The notes: a model not told the origin generated them from the letters alone. A stretch of DNA of 64,000 bases from Symbiodinium microadriaticum (GCA_001939145.1 LSRX01001094.1:129547-193546); one strand, 5' to 3'. Counted from the first letter of the stretch, positions 1 to 11,570 are shown. Translations and numbers: made by a program.

Positions 1-71
1 AGTGGCGAAAGCAACTTGTCGGGACTAAGTCTCTGACATGTAACACCCCTCCCCCCCCTTCGATGATAAAA

Positions 72-335
72 TCAATCCCTGCAGCAAGAGCCTCCGATCT
101 GCCATGCCTGGCACTTGATTCTGAGACGCAGGAGGAGGACATCGGCAACTGCCCAATGTTCGCACCACGTCAAGGCTGGAACATCCCTAACCAGCTGTCG
201 TGAGTCCTGAAGGTGTACTGAGTTGACTTCTCTGGACTTAATTAGAGCACCAAGTGGTACAATGTCGCATGCAAAGGAACCCGGCAGTGTGCACACATGC
301 AGATCATGTCGGCCGCCAGGCGAGGTAATGCGCAA
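72..335 (-). CDS. Unassigned coding-like segment, about 87 codons
   Basis: An open stretch on the minus strand reads as balanced protein-like sequence (for example the run DIVPLGALIKSREVNSVH) and ends at a TGA near position 72. It has no ATG at its upstream end, so it is more likely a terminal exon or a gene fragment than a whole small gene. I recognise no domain. The plus strand gives nothing comparable. The neighbouring sequence to about 1.35 kb contains only short open stretches on both strands that cannot be told apart from chance. Confidence 0.28.
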   Translation of the reverse strand: MRITSPGGRHDLHVCTLPGSFACDIVPLGALIKSREVNSVHLQDSRQLVRDVPALTWCEHWAVADVLLLRLRIKCQAWQIGGSCCRD

Positions 336-1349
336 GTAAAGACATGCATGCAGGGGATCCTTGGAACAGAAATGGACTCGTGCATGCAGGGCCTCATGCC
401 CTAAGCATGGAGGCCCTCACCTCAGACCGAAGACGGGAGACCAGAACCGGCCAAATTGAACACTTGCACCTTTCCTGCAGCTCCATCCGCTGCGGAAGCG
501 CCTGCTCCGAAGTCTCGGATGCTGCGGCTGTTCAGGCTGGCACCCTGCCTAAGTCAACATCGGTTGTGATCAGAGCATGACACTAGGCCTTGCTAGGAGG
601 TTTAGCTTCAGTGCGTGCAAGTCAGCGAGATGAACAGTTGTATTAATCTGCACAAGCTGCAACTGCCAGGCAGGATTTGTCAGGCCATGGGGCCTTCGCC
701 TTCTGAATTTCAGAATTCTCGTTCGTTTGCTGTTCTTGCAATTATGGCGGATAAAGGGTTGCAGCTCTTCTTCATTGCGGAGGTGCGACGAGACAAACCA
801 TGACATGTGGGTGTGCATGTGTGTGTGAAGGTGTTACTTTAATTGGCCTCCTTCCAGAACAGCGTTGGCACGTAGATTCACCCACTGAGACCACGATGCG
901 CGTTGTGTTGCCAGGATGGTGCCAAAGGATGTTGTCCAAAGCATCCACTCCAGCTACTGGCTGCTTGTCGGAGGCCTGCTCTGATCTTCCTGCTCGCACC
1001 TAGGGACCTTGGGAGGTGGCTTTGGCCCTTTCGCTTCTCCAGGCCCCTTGCCACGGCACTTGGTGGAACGAGGCATGGGCTATGAGTTCAACCTGGTGCC
1101 TCGGCTGGCGATTGATTCCCGCCGCTTTGCAAACGACTGAAGTCTGAAGCGATATTGCAAGAAATTGCAAGAACAGTTGAAATGCTAGTCCATTGCTAAA
1201 GTGGTCAGGATCAACTGGAGTTCAGTCCCGAATCCGTCCGGCGCCTGAATCTCCGGAGGCTTTCCTGGAACTTCTCATGGTCTATCAAGTCTAGAACTCC
1301 ACTTCTCTGGCTTTCGTGCCGCTGCTTCTGTCCCTGTCGGACTTCTCGG
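336..1349. other. No gene recognised
   Basis: This stretch holds short, competing open frames. The best are near 772-1003, where both strands read plausibly and neither has a domain. I see no structural RNA and no long repeat. Confidence 0.4.
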
Positions 1350-2431
1350 TTAGCGGCTCGCAGCAGGGTCACGCGATATGCTCCTCGTGTTGCAGCTAGA
1401 GTCCTTAGGCAGCAACATCCGCAGGTCACAAGGAGAAACGCCTGCACATGTCGAGGGGTTCATCTTTGAGCACAGCAGACCTGCCAAAGCGGGCTGTTTT
1501 GAAGTCACTCCGGCATAGGGTTTGGATGGTGATTGGTTTGATTGTTCGACAGATTTGTGGTGTCTCGGGTTCCGCAGACGTCCTTGGTCGCACCTGGTTG
1601 TCGATGGCATACAGGTGAAACCTGTGCGCAACGTTTGTGCTGCTCTTCCGTCTTCCGTAGTCCCAGACTTTCTGTGCGTAGATTTTGTACACGTCCTTTC
1701 CCAAACCTCTCGGACGTGAAGCTCAACTCGATCCGAGCAAGTCATCTTCATCCGCTTGGCGTTCCGCATGGTGGTCTTCGGAATTGGAGCCACGATCCTC
1801 GCACTGCTGCTTGTCCAAGGCTTGCAGACTTGCATTGTCCAGTCGTTTGGAGATTGAGCTATGGCAGCTGCTTCTGGAAGTATGTCCTGCTCCATTACTC
1901 GAGTAAGTGTGGATGTTATTCTGTTGTCTACGGATTCTGCGCAAGTTCTCAGTAGTGGATATGCGCCGTTTCAATTCAATCACAAAATGAACACAGTGCA
2001 GAAATGTCTTCGACGTGGTCGGACAGAGGTGCAACAGCACTTGCAAGTCGTTACGGGAACCCCGAAAGGCCTGAACCGGCGAACTCAAGCCAGAAACAGT
2101 TCTTCTCAGTTATTGATATGTCAGGATAAGTTTTGCATGAATCCGACGACTGATGCCCACAATTGCGGGTCACTGAACAATTGGCGGATGAAGGTTCGGG
2201 TTGTTTGTTTAGGATCAAGTACATTTCAGCAGATAGGTTCGCGGCATCGTAACGATGAAAGCTTCTTTTGGTGGATTCAGGAGGCAGTAGCCCCAAACTG
2301 CATGTCAAAGGACAGGCCGTCGCCTTTGGCATCGCTACCGGGCACCACCGGAAGAGACTGCCTCCAGCCCAACTGCTTGAAGTTATCGGCGAAGGCCGCT
2401 CAAGCTCTACAGAGACCCGTACAAACTTCAA
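1350..2431 (-). other. Cluster of overlapping coding-like frames, possible decayed gene
   Basis: Three minus-strand frames follow one another: about 126 codons at 2051-2431, 121 codons at 1723-2088 and 181 codons at 1350-1895. The middle one ends in an acidic run (ADEDDLLGSS). Between about 1505 and 1704 all three minus frames are open, so the choice of frame is uncertain. On the plus strand, 2377-2710 also reads plausibly (KLYRDPYKLQREVRSRCKAC). Frame switching over 1.1 kb without one clean frame suggests either introns or a decayed element. I recognise no domain and cannot assign a function. Confidence 0.22.
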
Positions 2432-2741
2432 CGGGAGGTTCGTAGCCGCTGCAAAGCGTGCGAATGGCAGCTGAGCTCCTTGAGTCGGATCGATTCGAGA
2501 TCGAACTTTTCAAGACGATGCGTGCATGCTTCCCATGCCCTTGGCCAGACATCGACAACAAAAAGATGGGCCGCATGCAATGATGAATGCTCAGATGATC
2601 GGCAGCATGTGTTGCTGCTGACTACAATCTTTCGTTGTAGCAGCCTGGCTCTGTCTGGAACCTTTCCTCAACTGTGCTCAGGCTTGCACTTGCCGCGGCC
2701 CCAAGGCTGATGGATCGTTCCATACCGGCGGCTCCTGCCTT

Positions 2742-2753
2742 TGTAGTAGTAGA

Positions 2754-2802
<49 letters not shown>

Positions 2803-2803
2803 G

Positions 2804-2843
<40 letters not shown>
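2742..2843. repeat. (ACT)n microsatellite with short inverted GTA start
   Basis: About 30 copies of ACT, with one GCT interruption, are preceded by a short GTAGTAGTAG run. The two runs are complementary and could fold into a hairpin. Homopolymeric Thr or Val frames read through it are repeat artefacts. Confidence 0.95.
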
Positions 2844-2848
<5 letters not shown>

Positions 2849-3271
2849 GCCGCTGGTACGACGGGTTGAACCTGAGTCCTTAGGTGAGCCGGGGTATCCG
2901 GATCTGTGCGCCGTGCGATGCCTTGCGATAGTTTGTGGTTCCGGAGTCTGACTGGTCGAAAGCCGAAGAAGCACTAAGAGAAGGATACGGCATACAAGGA
3001 CAACCCCCTGATTGAAGCAGCTCCACTGCAGATGCACGCGTCCTTTAGGTCCGAACCGAGCTGGCGAAGGCCTTCCGAACCGAGGCCGTGCCTGGCACCT
3101 AAGACTTTGAGACGACTATGCCTTCGTTGGAGGGCCGTGGTGCTTGAAGAGTGTTAGGATATGGCTTGTAGCATGTGGCAGTAGTCTCACAAGTAGAACA
3201 GCTAGGATTGGAACAGCGCGCTAACGCGGACGCACAGACATACCCTTCCGGAGTTCTAGTTCGATCCTGCT

Positions 3272-3826
3272 TCACGAGAGCGAGCGGCTCTCGCTGGTTT
3301 TGCCTAGCATTGTTGGGAGGCGGCCGCGATAAGCTCTATGGATGAGCAGCTGAAGCGCAAGATGCAGGCCCACACTGCAGAATGAGTCCTCTCGAGGCCC
3401 ATGCTTTGTGGTGGCCAGCTCCAGTCTCTGCACACCAGAAGTCTCCTTGTGCCAGGCATCAGCAGCTTGTGTCAACCTCAGACTGGCCCTGCCATGCCTT
3501 ATTGAGATCGGGCCTGCATATGGAGTCCGGAAGTGCAATATGCAACGCAGCAGAGAGAGCACTCAAGATTCTCACAAGCGGTGATGGAGAGGTAAATCCC
3601 ACATGTAGCCCTCGATTCTGCATCTCTGTATGGCATCCATGGCAAAGTGGAGCTCGATTGCTTCTGGTTCATGGAGACTTGAAGAATGGCCCGATTGCAA
3701 GCTGAAGTTGAAGCGCTTCAGGTATTCAAAATCGATCACTGAATACACGAGACCGCAGGAACTGAGGCGAACAACAAATCTGAATCTGGTGGGCCGGCAC
3801 CGTTGCACAAAGGACACTGATATCAA
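3272..3826. other. Coding-like block, strand undecided
   Basis: On the minus strand, 3272-3562 (96 codons) and 3572-3826 (84 codons) read plausibly. On the plus strand, 3382-3705 (107 codons) and 3630-3860 do so equally well. No domain is recognised. Splice sites cannot be assigned. The block may be part of a gene, but the strand is open. Confidence 0.18.
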
Positions 3827-4292
3827 AGTACTAAGGAGCTCCTGTGTGCCGGCGATGTGATCGCAGAATTGCAGAGGGCTGACTCTCTGCCTTTAGCTTC
3901 TGCAAAGTCCGGATGCTGTTGTTCAACCTGTGTTCGGCGCATGCAGCTGCTAATGCATTTGCATGTGAAAAATATGTTTGTTTCGGAATTGTTTTTCTTG
4001 CGAAAACGTCTCCTGGGGTCCTGGACGATTCGTTGTTTGTAGGGGCTTACTGCAATTTGAATGAACAACTTAATAACCTTTACAGTCACGCAAGGTGAAG
4101 ACAAAGTCTTGTCTTGAATATTTTTGGAAAAAGCTTCCGATTTGATCTGTTTCAAATTATCATATCACGACGGCTTTCTAGTCAGATTAGATATCAAGAA
4201 CTAGGAAAGGACGGGGCAATTTTCTTGAATGAGTGGCAAGCCCCCGGAGCGCAGAGGCAGCATAAACGTGCTGAAAAATAGTTTTTTCCGAA

Positions 4293-4372
4293 AATTAAAC
4301 TCCACCCCTGGACTCCCTAAGCCCTCCACCCTCATTCCACCCCTCCAACCACCAGCCCTCCACCCGCGCGCT
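4293..4372. repeat. C-rich CCTCCACCC-type minisatellite
   Basis: Imperfect repeats of a CCCTCCACC motif form a strand-skewed pyrimidine tract. The same motif appears on the opposite strand at about 4741-4858 and on this strand again at about 9050-9165, at the other edge of the AT-rich island. Confidence 0.7.
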
Positions 4373-4740
4373 GCCAATTAGATATAATGTGATATCGGGT
4401 TTGAGGTTGTTCTCGGGGTCGCTGCAGGTACAGGACTAAATGCTTTCAGGGTTTTTGGGTGTTAGCAATTCTACGATGGGGCTCGCAGCTTTTAGTGCTT
4501 GGAAAAGTTTCTGGGTGGCTTCGATATTTTGTGAGAGGGGAATGATAGGCTGATGGGGTTGGGTTCAAGTCAGGCCTAAACACTTCAAGTTGCTCAGAGG
4601 GATACATTAATTAACTTTATAGGGAATTTGAACCCGGAGGCGTCGCGACGACCTGTATAGCTTTCCCGTAGTTTGCAGCCCCCACCATTGAGATTGAGAG
4701 TTCAGGGCGTAAGTGAAACGTGGGCACTGGCACTTGGTTT

Positions 4741-4858
4741 GTGTGGGGTGGAGAGTGGAAGGTGGAGGGGGAGGGATGGAAGGGTGGAGCGGCGGAATGT
4801 ACGTGGAAGGATGGAATGGAGGTTGAAGGTGGAGGGGCGGGAAGTGGGGAGGTAAGGG
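4741..4858. repeat. G-rich GGTGGAG/GGATGG minisatellite at left edge of AT-rich island
   Basis: Irregular repeats of GGTGGAG, GGATGG and GGAATG form an extreme purine-rich strand. The reverse complement of the tract near 9050-9165 shares GGTGGAG-type and GGAATGG blocks in the same order. The word ACTGGCACTT lies just outside this tract (near 4724) and, in inverted orientation, just outside the right tract (near 9199). Together they could be the arms of an imperfect long inverted repeat. Confidence 0.6.
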
Positions 4859-5630
4859 CAATGACGGGAATAGAGAGATTTATCTAAAATGAATTTATAG
4901 ATCTCAGGAAAATGACACTAAAAATATAAAATAACTGAATAGAAAAATAATTAAGAAACAAATCTCTTTCTGCATGGAAAAATTATAGATATTGATAAAT
5001 ATCGAATTATATAGAAATATATATATATAACCTTTGAATTATTGTAATGGAGAAGTAAGTAATTAATTTAAGTCATATTTTTTTTGAAAAAATGATTTCT
5101 TTAATAATTCTATTCTAATTTATTTATGAATATAATATAATACCGAAAAATAATTATGAATAACTCAATTTATTTCTTGAAGGTTTGTATTTTAAATAAT
5201 AAAATAAATCGTGCACGATTTAGATAATACTTGAAATTATTCTTAAATTTATTTTCTAAAAAATAATTCTGAAAAGATTCTTAAATTTAGAATAATGAAG
5301 AGAAACTAATAGAATTCGATAAGATTACGGAATTACGGATATAAGAAAATAAGTCGAAAAATGGGATATTATCGAAATATATTTAATAATATTCTTATAT
5401 AAAAAAGTCGTGAAGGTCGCCTCCGTTTTTTTTGTGTGCGTCTCTGGTTTTTAGAACCTCGTTCTTTGATGTGTTTCTTATTGAAAGCTTCTTGCGTTTT
5501 TTTCTCGCGGAACTCACGATATTAAAATTTCGGCATTTTGAAAGTTCGAGGGGGATAAGTTACCGGCAATAAAATTTCTGAAATTTTGATATCGGGAGCA
5601 CGTCCTAAGTAAGGCTTTGCGGGCCGATTT

Positions 5631-5707
5631 TAGGGCCGTTCGAAAACCACTATCCACTATCTGTCTCTTTATCTCTCTCTCTCTATCTCTTAGGGCCGTT
5701 CGAAAAG
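5631..5707. repeat. Short direct repeat, two copies about 60 bp apart
   Basis: The word TTAGGGCCGTTCGAAAA occurs at about 5631 and again at about 5691. It is GC-richer than its surroundings and brackets a CT-rich microsatellite, so the CT tract may have been duplicated along with it. Confidence 0.85.
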
Positions 5708-5960
5708 CAGTCTCTATTTGTCTCTATGTCTCCCTCTCTGTCTCTGTCTGTCTCGATCTCTGTTTGTTGTCTGTCTGTCTCTGTCTCCGTCTGTCTCTGT
5801 ATCTGTCTGTCTCTATCTGTCGTTGTCTGTCTATCTCTGCCTGTCTGTCTCGGTCTCTGTCTGTGTGTCTCTGTATCTGTCTGTCTATGTCTGTTTGTCC
5901 GTCAGTCCGTCTGTGTGTTTGTCCGTTTGTGAATTATCTGTCGGTGTGGTTGTCTGTCTG
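5655..5960. repeat. Degenerate CTGT/CTCT microsatellite
   Basis: Irregular CTGT, CTCT and CTAT tetramers run for about 300 bp. They produce three overlapping long frames rich in Leu, Ser and Val, which are repeat artefacts rather than genes. Confidence 0.92.
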
Positions 5961-6838
5961 TATTTATATATCTGTGTGTGAGGGAGAGTCTGTTTGTATG
6001 AATCTATTTCTTCGTTGCTTTTTCTATTCGTCTATTTATATTGGTGCGTTTATATTTATTTATCTATAGTTCTTGATTTATCTGACTTTCTATCTGCGAA
6101 TATCTGATATTATTATCTCTTTGTTTTTTTGATTTTTAATTCTTTTCTAATTATCTTTTAGATAGATGAATTCGTATTTTGCTTTAGGTCGTTCGGGAAA
6201 ATGAATTGTTTTTTGACTTAATAGAGAATCGACATAAGATAATAGATTTGATTCTATTTTTGAAGATCTTCTATTTTTCGATCTATCTCTTTATTTTGGT
6301 CTATTTGCATTAATATTCAAGCGAAATTTTCTGGATAAGATTAATATGACATTGAAAATATTTGACTGAAATATTTTAATAATATATTTCGGAAATCGAT
6401 AAGATTAGATTTCTCTGATTTTTTTAAGAGCTGAGATAAAAAGAACTAATCGGTTATGGCACTTAATTTTGAATTATTTGGTCATCTTGATCGAGGATGA
6501 TTTTTGTTCTGAATACGATTATTATTATATTTGTAGATTTATTTTGGGAGAAATATTTATTTCCGAAATATATATCTTCTCCATCTAATATCCTAATTTA
6601 TATGAAGAAAGATATTTATGATACGAATGAGAAGCATATTCGAAGATTTTCGAAATTATCTTCTAATTATCGGCAGAACAAATTAGTTCGCCCGTAGAAT
6701 AGATGACATAGATCTTGGCCTCCCACTTCCGATTTATGGCAAATCTAGAATCGAATATTGATAATAAGCAATGATCTCGAAATATCGAAGAATCTTTGGA
6801 TCGCTACAGAATAGAAAGAATAGAAATGAATATGGATA

Positions 6839-7035
6839 TATATCTCTCTCTCGCTCTCTTTATCTATGGGTATCTATTTATTTATTTCTGTCGGATTGGC
6901 TCTGCTTCTTTGTATCTGTCTATTTCTGTCTGTTTATCTCTGATTATTTTTATTTGTCTCTATTATCTCTATCTATCTAATTCTATAGATTTCTATCTCT
7001 TTATCTGAGAAATGATTTATCTTTCTATCTATTAT
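6839..7035. repeat. Degenerate CTAT/CTGT microsatellite
   Basis: A second pyrimidine-rich tetramer tract inside the AT-rich island, related in sequence to the tract at 5.7-5.95 kb and separated from it by about 0.9 kb of unique AT-rich DNA. Confidence 0.85.
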
Positions 7036-7724
7036 TAAATTATTCAATTCAAAAATAGTATTTCTTTTCTCGTTGTTGGAAACAACAAATATTTCAATTA
7101 TAGAATGACTTGTAGATTCTTTTCATCTGTTGTTGGAAGTAGCGGGTCCATTCTAATATTAATTGAATATAATGATTTCGTTGTTTTCTACGAAGTCATA
7201 TAAAATTCGGAAGGAGGAATAGAAAAATCGATTTTTCGATGATATCAATATTTTGAAGAAAAGAAGAAAAGAAGAAAAAAGAAAGAAGAAATCGAAAGAT
7301 CTTTCATATATTTATTTGAATTTCATTATTTCATTTATAGCTTACTTATCTTTATTTCTTAATAATTATCGTAGAAAGATTCGCTTTCGATTAATATTTT
7401 AAATATATATATATCGTTTTTAATATTCATATATTAATTAAAAGAATAGTTTGACGAAAATTTCGGAGTCGCACGATTCGTAGCCATAGGAAAGATCTAG
7501 ATAGATAAGGGACGACGGGAAAAAGAAATAGCTAGTTATTTATTCAGATTTCGAAGATCTATGATATTCAAATAATGAAAATCGATTCTTGGAAATATAA
7601 TAGAATTCAAAAAATCTGGAATTTTTAATCTTAAATAGAATTTTAAATTTAAATTATATGCCTCGATCATATAAAATTATTCCAATCTAGATGATAATGC
7701 TAGAAATTATGTCAGAGAATCTCA

Positions 7725-7878
7725 GAAAATATTCGATTCCGGACAGGTCGGCAGAGCAAGATATTAGACAATGCTAGATATTATTGGAAAAATTTGATTA
7801 TGGCTACTATCTAATATTAATATTAAATAATGCTTAATATATTTGATAATTCTTGAAAATATTAGATTCCGGTCAGGT
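7725..7878. repeat. Direct repeat with 130-bp offset inside AT-rich island
   Basis: Two 24-bp copies starting at 7725 and 7855 match except at two positions. Both contain GATTCCGG and CAGGT. AATGCTAGAAATTAT-like words recur around them, so a degenerate tandem unit of about 65-130 bp is likely. Confidence 0.8.
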
Positions 7879-9045
7879 TCCGTAACCTCCTAAATCGGAA
7901 ATAATCAAAAAGAAATATATAATTCCCAAATTCAGCAGGTTGACTTTTGCAACAAAAAAAGATTTATAGATTAATTTCTAAGCCAAAGAAATATTTAGTT
8001 ATTTTTTAAAGTCAAGAAATATCCAGTAGCGTAGAAATATGCAGAAAAATCTAGTCTTATCTAAATTGCCGATTATAAAGAAAATAATTTGCACCATAAC
8101 GATAAAGAATTCTTAAGATATTTTAGATGGGAGAATTACTAAAGTTGGGATTAATTTAAAAAATTACCGAAAATTCATAAATGTCACTTAAATATATATA
8201 AAAACGAATCTATTTAAATATTAATAATATCATAAAATATCAAAATTTAAATTTTTTCTTAATAGTAAATCTTCTATTTTTCTCTGTGAAAATTTAAGGA
8301 ATATATCATTTTTTTCATATCTTAAATTAATGAAAAATTTATTTTTCTATCTATACGATTCATCATCGAAATATTTTCCAGAAAATATATATATATATAA
8401 AATCTTAAATAAAAAATAATTTCGTATACGAGCTCTATTAATATTAATATTAATTATAGAATAGAATTTAATGAGTATTAAATATGAAATATAGAAATAT
8501 ATTTCGAAAAATTTTCTTAGATTTATAAATTTCAATCGATATTTATATATAGTAGTATTTACAGAAATATTTAGAGTAAGAAATAAAGAATATTATATTA
8601 TTATTATATAATTTTTAAAAGAAGATATTTATAAATAATTATTATCGAAAATATTAAGAAATAAAAATTTTTTCTATAATAAGTAATTTTAGATTAAAGA
8701 TTAATAGATTTATAATTTCTATAAGAATTTCTAAAAATATAATATATACGTATATTTTTCGAAAATATTATTATCGTAATTTTAAATAATTTAATATAAA
8801 TCTCTTCTTCATAGTATAAGAGACGTATTTTTAAAGAATAATTATTAAAATATATAGATGTCAATTATCATCCATATTTTCATTTAATAGACGAGATCAT
8901 AATCTAATTTTTATTTTCAAGTCTTAGTATTGCACACTATATAGAAATATTCGATGAAAATTTTAAATTCAATATTTAAAGACCGTCATCTCTCAAAAAT
9001 ATACTTCCGGCCGTCGCCCTACGACCCATATTCAATCATCTTCTA

Positions 9046-9165
9046 AATGTCTTCATCCACCATTCCATATCATCCATGTCCGCCACTCCACCACGCCCTC
9101 GCCCAACATTCCGCGACGCTCCCCTCGATCTACCCTCGGCCGCCCCTTCGCGACACTCCCCACGA
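9046..9165. repeat. C-rich tract at right edge of AT-rich island
   Basis: A GC-rich pyrimidine-skewed block set in AT-rich DNA. Its reverse complement resembles the left tract at 4741-4858 (GGTGGAGTGGCGGA against GGTGGAGCGGCGGA). The word ATGTACGGCTC follows twice, near 9252 and 9332. Confidence 0.6.
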
Positions 9166-9439
9166 TATGTTATTTAAGATACGAAAAACCTATAAAGTGC
9201 CAGTACACTGTTCTTTGAAATATATTCGATTAAGTATAGTATTTATAGATATGTACGGCTCTGAAATAATTTAAGCGAAAATAAAAATAGTCTGAACATA
9301 TGAGAACAGTTAGCAATGGGGGTCAGTTTGAGATGTACGGCTCGCTTGAACACTCGATTTATAGTGATGTGAATGATTAGAATCAGTATTGAACACTCCG
9401 AGATACGGTATCTTCTGAATGTTAAGATAACATAATATC

Positions 9440-9492
9440 CAGATTTATTATATATCTATATACATATATATATATATAGAGAGAGAGAGAGC
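9440..9492. repeat. (TA)n/(GA)n microsatellite at island boundary
   Basis: A TATA run followed by a GAGA run marks the point where the sequence returns to the GC-rich background. Confidence 0.9.
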
Positions 9493-9503
9493 GCAGGCAT
9501 TAC

Positions 9504-10014
9504 TTGACTACTGGTCTGGTAACTTACTCGATCTACGGAGTGGCATTATCTTCAACTTGCCTGGTGACGCTTGCGATTTATGGCTCGGACGTCGGAGTGC
9601 GTGATGCTCATCACGAAAATCAACCATTCATTCCCAGAATACTTGCATATCAGGAGATGGTCGCGACGGGAGGGACGACGACTCTCAGTCGTCTGGATTC
9701 TGTGGAAGACGGCCGCCGCGAATCAGAGGTCGCCATGGTCGATCTTCGTCCGCATATTGCCATCCATTTCCTTCAGCATGACATAGTGGCATGGCAGTTG
9801 GAACAAGGTCTGTACTGCTGCAAAGCTTGAGTGTCAGCTCATGTCATGTGTGGGGTCAGTGGAAGAAATCAACGAATCAGTCCGTGAAACCATGCAGGTT
9901 CCAGCGGACCCGTCTGCAAGACCAAGAGGCAATGTCGTTCCACTTGTCAGAGAAAGACCCTCTCACCAAGTTGACCTGGGCACACTCCCCCCTGCCGAAA
10001 ATGCGCTCCATCAC
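9504..10014 (+). CDS. Unassigned coding-like pair of frames
   Basis: An open frame at 9504-9830 (108 codons) reads well, and starts with two related 10-residue motifs of the form LVTxxIYG, encoded by a near-duplicate about 48 bp apart. A second frame, shifted by two bases, runs from about 9838 to 10014 and also reads well (SVEEINESVRETMQVPADPS). An intron or a frameshift must lie between them if they belong together. The minus strand at 9877-10203 (108 codons) is a weaker alternative. No known domain is recognised. Confidence 0.3.
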
Positions 10015-10485
10015 TAAGCAACCCAGCATTTCAATAGTCCGAAAGTTGCAGGGTTCAGGCTTGTCGATATTGTGCATAGATATGCTATGATTGCAGCCAC
10101 CCCTATCTTCACGTTCCATCATTATGGGCAAGAATACTGCAAAAGTCACCAGCACTACTACGTTACTTCTTGTCAGCCTTGGCGTGGCTATCGTTGCTAC
10201 CATATTACTATCTTGCTATCCTATTCTCAAACGGACATGACGATTCTCCTCCTGATGAGGAAGAAAGCTGCGCTGATACCGAAGCTGTGGTAGCAGCAAT
10301 CTAATTCGAACATTCCAACAACGCGAGGCTTTCCTCAATGCAAGGTCGGGCTACGGCTATCTTGTGTTCGGACTTAATGCCCGGCGCCTCCAGATGCCAC
10401 CAAGACAACTTCACAAGAGACAACAGGACACCCAGCCAAGCCTTGCAAGAAATCACAAGCAGTCCCTCTGACAGCCCATTCGTTT

Positions 10486-10863
10486 TCATTCCTCGCAGTG
10501 GACATCGCAAGCACTAATTGGCAGGGTTCTTGCTAGAAGTGCAGAGCCCCACTCTTGCGTGTCAGTAGAACTCCTGACAACAAGGGGGTGCAGGAAGGCG
10601 GGAGTAGATACCTGGGCTAACGTCCTGCCTCGACCAATGGGACAGCTCAACCAGCGCAGCCCGAAACATAGAAAATGGTCGCACATTCGGACATTCTGAG
10701 CGCGAAGCGTAGACGTAACGGACGCCGAATGCCAGGACCCTGTTCGATGGACGGTGCTGACAAACTGCCTTCTTGTTCGTTTACGCTTGATTGCCGTATC
10801 ATCCTGAAACACCTTTTCCCACAGTTTTGCCCACCTACACTTGCGACTGCAAATGTGCTGCAA
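10486..10863 (-). CDS. Unassigned coding-like segment, 125 codons
   Basis: A minus-strand frame of 125 codons begins with ATG at 10863 and reads as basic protein sequence (IKRKRTRRQF). Near its end is the word TQEWG. A closely similar DNA word, GCAAGAGTGGGG on this strand, also occurs near 11757 and 24715, each time encoding QEWG in one minus frame. No domain is known to me. Confidence 0.3.
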   Translation of the reverse strand: MQHICSRKCRWAKLWEKVFQDDTAIKRKRTRRQFVSTVHRTGSWHSASVTSTLRAQNVRMCDHFLCFGLRWLSCPIGRGRTLAQVSTPAFLHPLVVRSSTDTQEWGSALLARTLPISACDVHCEE

Positions 10864-11570
10864 GCGCCGACTTAAGTTTCAATCAAGCGCAATGCCGCCG
10901 TTCAGCTAACCGAATGGCAGTAAGGAGATGTCACCGCTGAGTTCCATGACAAGTCCCGTGGGACAGCCGGACGTTCTATGGGCTGAGGACCGCACACGAG
11001 CAGGACGAGGGTGCCCAAAGTGGTGCTCAGCCTCTGAGTGAGACGACGCTGACTTTTGCACACAGCATGTGCCCTCCCTGCTCCCAAACTCTAAACGTGC
11101 GGAGTCCGCCAGTCAGGGGACCTGTGAGGCCCCTGAAGGACACAGTGAGAGAAGGCTCAGCTCGGTGCTCCAAGGACTCCATGGCTTTCCAGGAAGGGAA
11201 ACTCGGCCTCTTAGTCCTAGTCGTCCTAGTCCTAGTCCTAGTTTTTGCAGTTCTGCTTATCGTCAGGAGAGAATTCTTGCTCATCTCCATGCAGGACATT
11301 CCTTTCTTGTCTGCAAGTTGCCGAGACTGGTCGTGATATCACGTGCCTGAATCTGAAGCCATTCAACAGCTGCGCCTGGCACTGCCCACAGTGATAGAGA
11401 GAAAAGCACGCGAAGCTACGTCTCTTCTACTTGTGATTTCGTGGGATTGCCCGATTTTGCTAATCAACCCTTCCAGGTTGTGCGGCGCAGCAGGAAAGAC
11501 TATCGATGCAGTGGACAGCAACTGGCAGCACACTGTCTGGCATCCCCATGCGGCACCCAGCTACCAGGCA

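Larger units (their letters stand above)
4880..9490. other. AT-rich island, probable insertion of different origin
   Basis: Composition changes abruptly from GC-rich to strongly AT-rich DNA at about 4.87 kb and returns at about 9.49 kb after a TATA/GAGA microsatellite. The island is full of TATA, AATATT and TCGAAA words, with no open frame above about 90 codons except those in CTGT repeats. I see no rRNA, tRNA, cox or cob sequence. Candidates are a non-coding mobile element, transferred DNA from an AT-rich genome, or a mis-joined contig. Edges are approximate and judged by eye. Confidence 0.75.

Noticed and set aside
5617..6069. A 150-codon Leu/Ser/Val-rich frame
   Set aside because: Produced by the degenerate CTGT/CTCT microsatellite; the other two frames are open too.
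4880..9490. Mitochondrial or plastid DNA transfer
   Set aside because: No recognisable rRNA, tRNA, cytochrome or photosystem sequence was seen. AT-richness alone is not enough.
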